This document shows, one piece after another, positions 1 to 8,900 of a stretch of 64,000 bases of DNA (within the stretch, counting starts at the first letter, position 1; every line of letters begins with the position of its first letter). The notes below the pieces were generated by a model. The model worked only from the letters and a program-made list of their open reading frames with translations. It did not search any database and had not been told where the DNA came from. The stretch is taken from the NCBI RefSeq assembly GCF_900112815.1, contig NZ_FOND01000001.1, forward strand, positions 466,816 through 530,815, in the 5' to 3' direction. A program made the translations under genes and the position numbers. The DNA comes from Blastococcus tunisiensis (GTDB taxonomy: Bacteria > Actinomycetota > Actinomycetes > Mycobacteriales > Geodermatophilaceae).

Positions 1-578
1 GCACGCCACCGCGCCGCCAACTGCACCCGGGACGCCGGGACGCCGGGACGCCAGATCGTCGCCGGGCACCGGCGGGCGGCCGCCGCGATCCTCGCCGGCC
101 TCACCTCGGTGCCGTGCGTGCTGCGCCCCGACCTCGCCCTCGACGGTGCCGACGCCGACGGCGACCGGTCCGCCCAGGCCGGTCACATTGGCGCGATGCT
201 CGCCAAGAACCTGCACCGCCAGGGCCTGTGCGCGCAGTGGAGGAGGCCCCGGGGCGTGTAGGCGAGCTTGACCTCGGCGTCCCCCTGGCCAGAGTGGCCA
301 AGTCCACCGGTCTCGGCCGCGAACAGGTTGCCAAGGCCGCCGCCGTCGTCCTCTACGCCGACACCGCCGCCGCCCTGATCGCGGCGGCGGGGGAGGGGCC
401 GGGGCGGTTTCACCATGCGCTGACCCGCGCCAAGCAGGCGAGGCAGGAAGCCGAGGGGGCAGCCGCCCTGCTGGCGGAGCTGACCGCCGCTGGGCGCACC
501 GTCCTGGACGAGGACAGCGGCCGCGTCCGCAACCGGCTGGCCGACCTCGAGCAGAAGCCAGTTCTGCCTATGACTTGA
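1..578 (+). pseudogene. ParB/Spo0J-like protein, frameshifted, 5' end outside window
   Basis: Reading from base 1, the first frame gives a ParB N-terminal-domain pattern (IVAGHRRAAAAILAG, then VPCV, then AMLAKNLHRQGL). It drifts into nonsense and hits TAG at 259-261. From about base 235 the homology continues in another frame (AVEEAPGRVGELDLGVPLARVAK, split here as AVEEA and LARVAKSTGLGREQVAKAA), which is the usual ParB helix-turn-helix region, and runs to a stop at 576-578. The join is explained by loss of one base near 228-238. ParB-like proteins of this kind bind DNA and are common on actinobacterial plasmids and integrative elements. It is the first gene of the mobile-element segment. A sequencing error would look the same. 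The N-terminus lies upstream of the window. Confidence 0.7.
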
Positions 579-738
579 GTCACAGTCCGCTTTGTCGGGC
601 GCCGTACCGAGGGGTAGCCCCTACCTTTTCGGGGGGACGGCGCCGCCTCCAAGGGCAGTGGAGACGGCGCCGCCACTGCAAGGTCTACTCCGAAATTCAT
701 CTAACAGCGCTGAGTCTCGCCATGGGATGTCGAACGGC

Positions 739-760
739 CTCCCGGGCTGCTGCCCGGGAG
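739..760. terminator. Stable hairpin, terminator-like
   Basis: Perfect 9-bp inverted repeat (CTCCCGGGC / GCCCGGGAG) with a 4-base loop, 160 bases after the ParB-like gene and 20 bases before the next start codon. It may terminate the upstream gene or fold in the leader of the downstream one. There is no T-run, which is usual for high-GC actinobacteria. Confidence 0.45.
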
Positions 761-779
761 CAGCATCCGGGATGCCGTC

Positions 780-1010
780 ATGCCCAGCTACCGCCTCCTG
801 GCCGGATGCGCCACGGTTCTTGAGGACTTCGACGTGGAGGACGACCGCCAGGCCATCGACCACGCCCGCCAGCTTTCGGTCGATTTTCCATGGGAAGCGG
901 GGACCTTCCAGGCCCGGTGGGGCTACTTTCAGCTCGAACGGCGAGACGGGTACCGATGGCAGATAATCTTCGCCTGGGTGCCGCAGGATCAGTGCCCGCG
1001 CACGCCCTGA
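780..1010 (+). CDS. Small hypothetical protein (76 aa)
   Basis: I do not recognise a family. The protein is acidic in its first half (VLEDFDVEDDRQAIDHARQL) and rich in aromatic residues in the second (FPWEAGTFQARWGYFQLER, then WQIIFAWVPQ), a balanced composition that looks like a folded domain rather than a shadow frame. It starts with ATG at 780, and the ribosome binding site is weak. It sits between the broken ParB-like gene and an opposite-strand unknown gene in the accessory region, so it is probably a mobile-element passenger. Confidence 0.5.
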   Translation: MPSYRLLAGCATVLEDFDVEDDRQAIDHARQLSVDFPWEAGTFQARWGYFQLERRDGYRWQIIFAWVPQDQCPRTP

Positions 1011-1201
1011 ACCCGACCTCGGCCTCGACCGGGAGGCCTTGCGCACAGCGAGGACTAGGGGCTGCGATTTGCGGTGGGGAGTTGGCGTGCGGCAGGCCTG
1101 GCAGCGCCCCATGCCTGGGCCCGGTCGGCGGCTGGACCCGACAGTCTCAGGGTCGCTTCGTCGGTAGGCCGATCGGGCGACGAATCATCGTCCGGTTGGC
1201 C

Positions 1202-1738
1202 CTACCGACTGGTGCCTTCCGTGGCGAACCAGGCGGCGGCCAGAGGGGCCGGCGACCTGGCGACGGCGAGCTGGTCTTCGTGGAGCCAGTGATGGGGATG
1301 CCGTCCGTACCTCTCGAGAGGCATCCACAACATCTGCGCTGGGGTTCTCATAGCTTCCCCGAAGCCGGACTCGTGAGCCCGCAGACGGGTGACGTGCCCA
1401 GGGGTGAGAATGTGCAGGCGTGCGAACGTGCGGTTGAGTTCCTCGCGGGTGGTGGTGGCAACGATGAACACCACCAGGTCACGGACGGTGGGCTCGTGGC
1501 ACCACCAGGACCAGACCCGGAGCGCGCGGGGAGTGCCTGCACCGGCGTAGCCGGGCTTGGCATGGGCAGAGCTGTTATCGACGTGCACGGCCTCGTCGCG
1601 CGGAGTGGGCATCTGCCAGGAATCGGTCGCGGCGATCGTCACATGAAGCCGCCGGAGACGCATCTCGCTCTTTTTGATGAGGTTTCGCTCGATCGGTGAC
1701 TGTGAATGGATCTCATCCCGTCTGCTACTCCGCGGCAT
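1202..1738 (-). CDS. Hypothetical protein (178 aa)
   Basis: No family recognised. The translated product has varied composition with hydrophobic stretches (RDLVVFIVATTTREELNRTF) and a Trp/His-rich C-terminal part, and it reads better than the overlapping frames on the other strand. Two starts are possible: ATG at 1738, or an internal ATG giving MRLRRLHVTIAATDSW about 26 residues later. Neither has a strong ribosome binding site. It is the only minus-strand gene in the first 10 kb and may be a decayed remnant. The 270 bases to its right (1739-2011) show only short unsupported frames and somewhat lower GC than the window average. Confidence 0.4.
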   Translation of the reverse strand: MPRSSRRDEIHSQSPIERNLIKKSEMRLRRLHVTIAATDSWQMPTPRDEAVHVDNSSAHAKPGYAGAGTPRALRVWSWWCHEPTVRDLVVFIVATTTREELNRTFARLHILTPGHVTRLRAHESGFGEAMRTPAQMLWMPLERYGRHPHHWLHEDQLAVARSPAPLAAAWFATEGTSR

Positions 1739-2011
1739 CTGAACGGGTTTTTCCGGCCACAGTTGACCATAGATTGTGCGACCAGATCCCGGCGGGCCAA
1801 CGAAGAGCCCCGGCGGGTGTGCTTCTGGTGCGTTGGCCTATGGATTTTACCTGTATTTCCAAGCCGAACCTGTCGTCAACCCGTGCAGCAGTCCCGTCGA
1901 GTTTGTCAGTGACGGATATAGCCCGAATGGGTGCATGCCCCTCGACAGTCTAAAGCCTGGCGTTACTGCGTCGATATGGCTTGAGTGATCGTTGGTCGGA
2001 GGGGGTTTAGC

Positions 2012-3952
2012 GTGCGCCGAGTCTTTATGTCGAGGCCGCTCCTGCTGATTGTCGGCGCCCTCATTCTGGGCGCCATGGTCTGGCTGATTCGGGGCGTTGA
2101 AATCCGGGGCCAGGAGCGCGCCGACGCCCAGGGCGCGACGACCGCGGAGGTGATCGCCGCAACGGTCGTGCATCCCCGTCTCGGCGCGAGTGATCTCGCC
2201 CAGGGGCAGTTCTCGGCTGAGGACCTTGCCGGGCTGCGTGATGACGTCGATAGGCTGCGTGCTGACGGACAGCTGCTGGGGCTGGGCGTGTGGAGGCTGG
2301 ACGGCATGCCTCTGTTCGACAGCTCTCCGGCCTCGGGTGCGCTGCGGGTGTCTGACCGCGACGTCGTGCGTGCGCGGCAGGGTGACTCGTGGACGGAATC
2401 CGGGGGCGCTGCGGACGGGCACGCTCAGCTGCGGGTCTTTATTCCCTCACGGACCGCGGAGGAGGGTGCCGGTTCGGATGGGTCGCTGGTTCAGGTGGTG
2501 ATCCCGCACGGTGACCTCACCGCGGCCGCGCAGGACAGGCTGCTGCGTCAGCAGACGTCGGTCATTGTGATCTTCGGGCTGCTCATCGCCGGTCTGGTGT
2601 GGTTGCGACACCGCCTCCTGCGGCGCGAGCGGCACGCCCGCCACGACCCGCTCACGGGCCTGCTGAACCGCCGTGCCCTGTACGAGGACGCCCGCGGCCT
2701 GCTGGCCAAGGCCAGCATCAAGCGCCCGCTCGCGTTTCTCCTGCTCGACCTGAGCGAATTCAAGTCCGTCAACGACACTCTCGGTCACACCGCCGGGGAC
2801 CTGCTGCTGCAGCGCGTGGCGGCCGTTCTGCAGGCAGGGGTGCGGGCGGAGGATCTCGTGGTCCGCCTCGGGGGCGACGAGTTCGGTGTTCTGCTGACCC
2901 ACCTTCCCGACACCGCCGCCGCGCAGGACCGGGCCGAGCAGATCCTCCGCCGGCTGCGGGAGGCCCCGTTCACCGTGGAGGGTGTCGACCTTGCCGTCGA
3001 CGCCAGCATCGGGGTTGCGCTCGCCCCCGAGCACGGCAGGACCCTGCCCGAGCTGCTGCAGCGCGCCGACGTGGCTATGTACCAGGCCAAGCGCAGCCGC
3101 CGCGGCACCGTCGTCTATGACCCGAAGACCGACGAGCACACCGTCGGGCAGCTGGCCATGGTCACCGACCTGCGTCGAGCCCTCGACAACGAGGAGTTCG
3201 TGCTGCACTACCAGCCCAAGGTCTCGCTCCGGGACATGCAGATCACCAGCGTGGAGGCGCTGGTGCGCTGGCAGCACCCGACCCGGGGCCTGCTGCCGCC
3301 CGGGGAGTTCCTCCCGGTTCTGGAACGCTGCGGACTGATGCGGCCGCTGACCCGCTGGGTTCTCCGCGAGGCCATCCAGCAGGCCGCCAGCTGGCGCCGG
3401 GCCGGCATGCCGCTGCAGGTGGCTGTCAACATCAGTCCCCGCAGTCTCGTGCAGGACGACCTGCCGGCCCGGGTCCTGGCCGCGCTTCTGGCAGCCGAGC
3501 TGCCGGCGGCGCTGCTGCAGCTGGAGATCACCGAGACGGCGGTGATGACCAATCCCGAACGCGCCGCGTTCGTGCTGACACAGCTGCAATCCCGGGGCGT
3601 CGAGGTCGCCATCGACGACTTCGGCGCCGGCTACACCAGTCTCGCGTTTCTCCGCATCCTGCCCATCACCGCGCTGAAGATCGACCGCAGTCTGATCAAG
3701 GACATGCTCGACCATGACGAGGACGAGGCGGTCACTTCGGCCGTGACTGACCTCGCCCACCGGCTGGGCTTCAGCGTGATCGCCGAAGGCGTCGAAACCG
3801 AGGCGCTGCTCGACCGGCTTGCCGCGCTGGGCTGCGACCAGGTGCAGGGGTACGTGATCAGTGCACCGCTGCCTCCTGCCGCCCTCGAAGGGTGGCTCGC
3901 CGACTGGCAGTCCCGCAGCAGCCCCTCCGTCGAGAACGCTGCGGCCTCATAA
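2012..3952 (+). CDS. Membrane GGDEF-EAL cyclic-di-GMP turnover protein
   Basis: Bifunctional diguanylate cyclase/phosphodiesterase family protein (646 aa). Order: transmembrane helix near the N-terminus (LLLIVGALILGAMVWLI), extracytoplasmic segment of about 150 residues, second transmembrane helix (VIVIFGLLIAGLVWL), GGDEF domain with intact signature at residue 287 (RLGGDEFGVLL), then an EAL domain with EAL at 415, DDFGAGYTSL, KIDRSLI and EGVET. Both active sites look complete, so it could make or degrade c-di-GMP. I place the start at GTG 2012 because GGAGGGGG ends 6 bases upstream; an in-frame GTG at 1985 lacks this. A membrane-protein gene follows after 49 bases with its own ribosome binding site. 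It is cargo on the mobile element. Confidence 0.93.
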   Translation: MRRVFMSRPLLLIVGALILGAMVWLIRGVEIRGQERADAQGATTAEVIAATVVHPRLGASDLAQGQFSAEDLAGLRDDVDRLRADGQLLGLGVWRLDGMPLFDSSPASGALRVSDRDVVRARQGDSWTESGGAADGHAQLRVFIPSRTAEEGAGSDGSLVQVVIPHGDLTAAAQDRLLRQQTSVIVIFGLLIAGLVWLRHRLLRRERHARHDPLTGLLNRRALYEDARGLLAKASIKRPLAFLLLDLSEFKSVNDTLGHTAGDLLLQRVAAVLQAGVRAEDLVVRLGGDEFGVLLTHLPDTAAAQDRAEQILRRLREAPFTVEGVDLAVDASIGVALAPEHGRTLPELLQRADVAMYQAKRSRRGTVVYDPKTDEHTVGQLAMVTDLRRALDNEEFVLHYQPKVSLRDMQITSVEALVRWQHPTRGLLPPGEFLPVLERCGLMRPLTRWVLREAIQQAASWRRAGMPLQVAVNISPRSLVQDDLPARVLAALLAAELPAALLQLEITETAVMTNPERAAFVLTQLQSRGVEVAIDDFGAGYTSLAFLRILPITALKIDRSLIKDMLDHDEDEAVTSAVTDLAHRLGFSVIAEGVETEALLDRLAALGCDQVQGYVISAPLPPAALEGWLADWQSRSSPSVENAAAS

Positions 3953-4001
3953 GCGCCTCATCAACAATCTGCGTCTCGCGCGCGGGAAGGAGGGGTTCAA
4001 G

Positions 4002-4949
4002 GTGTCACTTCGAATGGCCGACATGCTCGGAGTGAAGCTGCGTAGGCGCCTGACACCCCGCGTCGGGGCTGCGGCCCGTCATGTCGCGCATCGCGGCCGC
4101 GATGCATGGCAGTCGCGCAAGCCGATCTGGGTTCCGAAGCTTCGGCGTGGAGGCAAGGTGGTGGCGGTAGCGGCGGCGTTGGCCGCGCTGATCGCCCTCG
4201 GCTTTAAGGGGCAGCTCAGCAGGGAGCTGGCTGCCTTCTCCCCACTCGCCTCCGGATCCGTGGCGGAGACGGAAGGCGAGAGTGCATTGGTTCCCCTACC
4301 GTCCCCATGGGATGTCGTCATCGACAAGGTCCGAGACGTCGCTCCGGCTGTCTCGCGGCCGCACATCGGATTTGCGCCATTGGGCGATGTGTCGCTCACC
4401 CCCGAGTCCGGCGCGGACGCCGGTGGGGCCTCATCGGCAACGGCGGCGGGTCAGAGCGGTCAAGCCCATGTCATGAGCACACCGTCCGCTCTTGCCGTGG
4501 CGGTGGCGGTGGCAGTCGGGGTGATGGTCGTGCGGCGCATGCGCCGGGAAGGCAAGGACTCGACTTCCGACGGTGACGGCGATCCCGCCGCGGAACCATC
4601 GAACGTGGATACGCCGACGCGGGAGCCGAGAAACGCGGCGACAAGCGAGAGCCGGCCACCTGCCAGTGGACAACAACAGGCACCCCGGCCACCAATCGAC
4701 CCACGTCGCGGAAAGAATGGCGACGGCCAAGCTCGGCCGGTGCCCGTGCCCGCAGACCACACCAAGCAAGTAGTCGCATCGGAGACGACGCGCGAGGAGC
4801 TCGGCAGCGCCGCAACCGCTGCCGGTGAGGAAAGCGCCCGCAGCGACACCTCACCGAGCAGCCGCGCTCAGCCGACGCCTCCAGTAACAGGGGCGCGTGC
4901 GGAACACTCGACCAGCCGGGTTGTGCTGTTTACGGCAACAAAGTGGTAG
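4002..4949 (+). CDS. Two-helix membrane protein, unknown function
   Basis: Protein of 315 aa, not recognised. The N-terminal 45 residues are strongly basic. A hydrophobic segment follows (VVAVAAALAALIALGF), then about 100 residues of linker, a second very Ala/Val-rich helix (ALAVAVAVAVGVMVV) and a long polar, disordered-looking C-terminal tail rich in Glu, Pro and Thr. Start GTG 4002 is chosen because GAAGGAGGGG lies 7 bases upstream. It ends in tandem TAG stops. It is probably co-transcribed with the GGDEF-EAL gene 49 bases upstream and might be a partner of that sensor, which is only an inference from position. Confidence 0.65.
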   Translation: MSLRMADMLGVKLRRRLTPRVGAAARHVAHRGRDAWQSRKPIWVPKLRRGGKVVAVAAALAALIALGFKGQLSRELAAFSPLASGSVAETEGESALVPLPSPWDVVIDKVRDVAPAVSRPHIGFAPLGDVSLTPESGADAGGASSATAAGQSGQAHVMSTPSALAVAVAVAVGVMVVRRMRREGKDSTSDGDGDPAAEPSNVDTPTREPRNAATSESRPPASGQQQAPRPPIDPRRGKNGDGQARPVPVPADHTKQVVASETTREELGSAATAAGEESARSDTSPSSRAQPTPPVTGARAEHSTSRVVLFTATKW

Positions 4950-5033
4950 TAGCGATCGTTAGATCCGCCCCCCGCCAATGGCAGTCGGTCCCCGTACGAG
5001 CTCGTGCCTCAGTCCAGCGAAGTTCCAGGGGGT

Positions 5034-5091
5034 CGGGTCACGACCCGTCCCGAGGGGCGCCCAGGTCCATGACCTCGGTGACGCCGTCACC
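5034..5091. repeat. Two short inverted repeats in a gene-free stretch
   Basis: The gap 4950-5268 shows no convincing gene and has lower GC than its surroundings. It contains CGGGT-CACG-ACCCG (5034-5047) and a perfect palindrome GGTGACG-C-CGTCACC (5077-5091). They may be operators, or part of a transfer-origin region for the relaxase encoded about 850 bases downstream; nothing in the window decides this. Confidence 0.35.
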
Positions 5092-5268
5092 CGATGCGCG
5101 GAGAGCTATGCTCCGACCAACGACATAAAAACAACCCAATCGAGGTGTGTCACGGACGACTCGAATGATGTTGTGCAAGACACGCCCACCGTTTGTCTCA
5201 GAGTTACACGTATGCGTCGATGTGGCCGGGACAAAGCAAACAGTTCAAAGTTGAGCCAGGGAGTCTGA

Positions 5269-5604
5269 GTGATTGTCAGCTGCAAGGCGAGGACGCCTGC
5301 CACCGACCTGCAAGTAGCCACCGGCGTGTCCGACGTCCTCGACCGTCGGGCCGCTTCGAAGCGACCTCCGACCACACTGGTCGTCTCCGATGCCATCGCC
5401 CTCGGAATCGCGGGACTTTTCAGCAGCGCAACCCCTTCCGGTCGCGTGCTCGATCACTTCTACAGGCGCGGCTCGATAGACGGCACTGACCTAATCGAAG
5501 CGGCACGAGTCGAGCAAGGCTTCGCATCCCCGGAAGGGCATGCGGCACTGCACTGCCTCATCGGGTGGGCGCGGAGTCGCTTGAATGGTCAACTCAAAGT
5601 CTAG
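5269..5604 (+). CDS. Hypothetical protein (111 aa)
   Basis: Not recognised. The middle of the protein is hydrophobic (TLVVSDAIALGIAGLFS) and the C-terminal half looks like helices with mixed charge (GTDLIEAARVEQGFASPEGHAALHCLIGWARSRL). The GTG start at 5269 has a purine-rich CCAGGGAG 5 bases upstream. It stops with TAG. It stands alone between two gene-free stretches upstream of the relaxase, so it is probably a mobile-element gene. Confidence 0.5.
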   Translation: MIVSCKARTPATDLQVATGVSDVLDRRAASKRPPTTLVVSDAIALGIAGLFSSATPSGRVLDHFYRRGSIDGTDLIEAARVEQGFASPEGHAALHCLIGWARSRLNGQLKV

Positions 5605-5850
5605 GTGTCCAGCGACCACTCGAGCACCACGGAGAAGTCGCCAGCAGAAGGAGCCCCGGCGATCGCTAAGCCGTGCGCCCGATGTCAGCCAGGCCGCTAG
5701 CCTCCCAGGAGACACCCGCGAGTCCTCGCGCGTAAACCTTACGATGATCATCCAACGATTTGGCGAGTTCCCCCGGATAAGCGATGGTCGCCGATGCGGC
5801 TAATGACCATCCCAAGGCTTCGCTAAAGAGACGGCACGCATGCTACCTTT

Positions 5851-5887
5851 GGAGATAGGTCGGGCCCCGCTTTGCGGGGCCCATCTC
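5851..5887. terminator. Strong hairpin 35 bases before the relaxase gene
   Basis: GGGCCCCGC-TTT-GCGGGGCCC (5862-5882) is a perfect 9-bp stem, and the flanks GGAGAT (5851) and ATCTCC (5882-5887) extend it with an interruption. The rest of the gap 5605-5920 holds nothing I can call. It may terminate upstream transcription, attenuate relaxase expression, or be part of an origin of transfer. MobF relaxases nick next to inverted repeats, but I see no way to identify the nick site. Confidence 0.55.
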
Positions 5888-5920
5888 CGTTTCTAGGGGT
5901 GACTTGTTGGTCATTGTCGG

Positions 5921-8900
5921 GTGGCGTTGAGAATGCATGGCGGGATGAAGGTCTACGCCGGTGCGCCGGCGGCTGCCCGGCAGTACGTGGAGGCCGACCG
6001 GGGCCGGGCGGATGACTACTACCTCACCGAGGGCGCCGGCGTCGCCCGCCGGTTCGGCGTCACCCAGGGGCGGGTGACTGAGTTGGCGCCGCTGACCGGT
6101 GCCGCCTACGAGACGTGGGTGGCCGGCTGTGACCCGGGCACCGGGGAGCCGCGGGGGCAGCTGCGTGGCGACGGGCATGCGGTGCGGTTCGTCGAGGTGG
6201 TGGTCAACGGTCCGAAGACGTGGTCGCTGGCGGCCGCGCTGCATCCGGACATCGCGCTGGCGTACGACGCGGCCCAGGCCCGGGCGGCCGAGCAGATCAT
6301 CGGCTGGCTCGGGCACCACGCCACCACCAGGGTCGGTCCCCGTGGCGGGCAGGTGCAGGTGCCGGTCGAGGTGGCCGAGGCGGTGACGGTGGCGCACTAC
6401 ACGTCGCGGGCCGGGGACCCGCACCGCCATCTGCACCTGCAAATCAATGCCCGCGTGTTCGCGGCCGGAAAATGGCGCGGACTGCACACCGTCGGCGTCC
6501 GCGATTCACTCGCTGCAATCAACGGTATCGGACACGCCGCGGTCGCCTGCGACCCGCAATTCCGCACCGCGCTCGCCGCCCACGGGTACGCATTGGATGC
6601 AACCGGAGAAGTGCACGAGCTCGCCCACTACGTCGGTCCCTTCAGCGCACGAACCGCGCAGATCGCCCGGAACATCGACACCTACGAACGAGAATGGGCC
6701 GAGGCGCATCCCGGCGAACGCGCCGGACCGGCGTTGCGCCGGGCCTGGGACGCGCGAGCGTGGGCAGCGGGCCGCCCGGACAAGGTGCTGCCCCAGCCGG
6801 GGGAGGACCTCACCGCAGGGTGGCTGACCGAGCTGGTGGCCCTGGGTTACCTCGACCGGAATGTTGCGGTCGGCCTGACACCCACCCCGGTCGGCGGCCT
6901 GGACCGGGAGCAGGCGGTGGAGCGGGTGCTGGCCCGGCTGGGCGCCGCCCGCTCGGCGTGGAACGCCGCCGACGTGCGCGGGGAGGTCGAACAGCTGCTC
7001 GCCGCCGCTGGCATCGTCACCGACCCGGCGGTGCGCACTGAACTCGCCGAAGACCTCACCGCCCGCACAATGGACCGCTGCGTGCCGCTGCTGGACCGCG
7101 GCGCGGTGCCCGCGCACATCCGAGCCTGGACCTCGACCCCGGTGCTCGCCATCGAGGTCGACCTCACCGCCCGTCTCGCCTCCCGCGCCACCGGGCGCCC
7201 GGCCGGCGTCCCGGACACCGACCCGACACCGCCCGTCGACGTCGCAGCCGGTTCCGCGCGGCTGGATGCCGGACAGGCCGCGGCGGTCGCCGCGCTCGCC
7301 GGCCCGCGGCGCCTGGTCGTGATCGAGGGCGCGGCCGGCGCCGGCAAGACCACCACGCTGGCCGCCGCCAGGAACGCGCTCGCCGAGCAGGGGCGCCGGC
7401 TGGTGGTCGTGACCCCGACGCTGAAGGCGGCCCAGGTCGTCGCCGCGGAGGTCGGCGCGGTCGCCGGCTCGGCGGCCCGGCTCGCCTTTGACCACGGCTG
7501 GCGCTGGAATGATGACGGCGCGTGGACCCGCCTCGCCGTGGGCCACACCGACCCGGTCACCGGCCGTGCGTATGCCGGACCCGCGGAGGGGGCGCGGCTG
7601 CGGGCCGGTGACCTGCTCGTCTGCGACGAGGCGGGCATGCTGGATCAGGACACCGCCCGGGCCCTGCTGACGATCGCCGACGAGTGCCAGGTGCACGTCG
7701 CCCTGCTCGGTGACCGGCATCAGCTGCCGGCGGTCGGACGCGGTGGCGTCCTCGACCTCGCCGCGGCCCAGGTCGAACCGGCCGGGCACCTGACCCTGGT
7801 CGGGGTGCACCGTTTCACCCGCACCGACGCCACCGGCCGCACGACACCGGACACCGACTACGCCGAGCTGACCCTGGCGATACGCGCCGGCGAGAAGCCC
7901 GGGACGGTGTTCGACGCGCTGCTGGCCCGCGGGCAGATCCGGCTGCATCCCGACGCGCAGGCGCTGCGGGCGGCGCTCGCCGCGGACGCGGCCGACGGCT
8001 ACACCGCGGGGGAGGACGTGGCCGTGGTGGTCGCCACACGTGAGCAGGCCGCCACCTTCAATGCCGCCATCCGGGACCGGCTCGTCACCGATGGCCGGGT
8101 CGACGACCGGCGCGTGGTCGTCACCGGGGTCGGGGAGCGGATCGGCGTCGGCGACCGGATCGCCACCCGCCGCAACGACCGCCACCTGCAGGTCGCCAAC
8201 CGCGACACCTGGACCGTCACCGGCGTCGACAGGGACGGCGGGCTGCTCGTCACCCCCGACGGCACACCGCATGTCACCCCCACCGGCGGCGTGCTCGCCT
8301 CTGTCACCCCCGCCGTCACCCCGGCCGGGACAGGGGCGCGGCGGGTGCTGCCCGCCCACTACGTCACCGCGCACGTGGAACTGGCCTACGCAACCACCGC
8401 GCACGGCACCCAAGGCGACACCGTGACCGCCGCGCACCTGGTGGTCGGCGAGGACACCGGCGCGGCCGCCGCCTACGTCGGAATGACCCGCGGCCGTACC
8501 GCCAACACCGCACACCTCGTGGCGACCGACCCTGCCGAGGCGCGGGAGCAGTGGCTCGCGGTCTTCGCCCGCGACCGCGCCGACCTCGGCCCCGCGCACG
8601 CCGCCCGGCTGGCCGCCGCCGAGGCCGCCCGTTACGCCCGGCAGCGCCCGCTGGAGCAGGCGCTCGCCGACCTGCACTCCGCGTGGACGGCCGAGCAACG
8701 CTGCCTGGACCGGCTCGCCTCCGACCTGCCGCGCCGGGACGCCCTGCGCGAGATCGTCGCGCTCGGCTCCGCCCACGCCGACCGGGCCGCCGCGCTGACG
8801 GATGCCTATCGGCAGACGGGGACCGACGCCGGGTACGCCACGGCGCGCGCTGACGCCAGCGGCGCGGTCGTCACCGCCGAGATCGACCGGATCCGCGACA

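Noticed and set aside
259-261. TAG in the ParB-like gene as another recoded selenocysteine codon
   Set aside because: The sequence after it in the same frame is not ParB-like. Homology resumes in a different frame, so this is a frameshift, not recoding.
890-1699. Plus-strand frame of 269 codons
   Set aside because: Its composition is Gly/Pro/Arg-biased and it covers two better candidates, the 780-1010 gene and the minus-strand 1202-1738 gene.
1696-1988. Three short plus-strand frames just before the GGDEF-EAL gene
   Set aside because: They overlap one another, lack ribosome binding sites and show no recognisable protein pattern.
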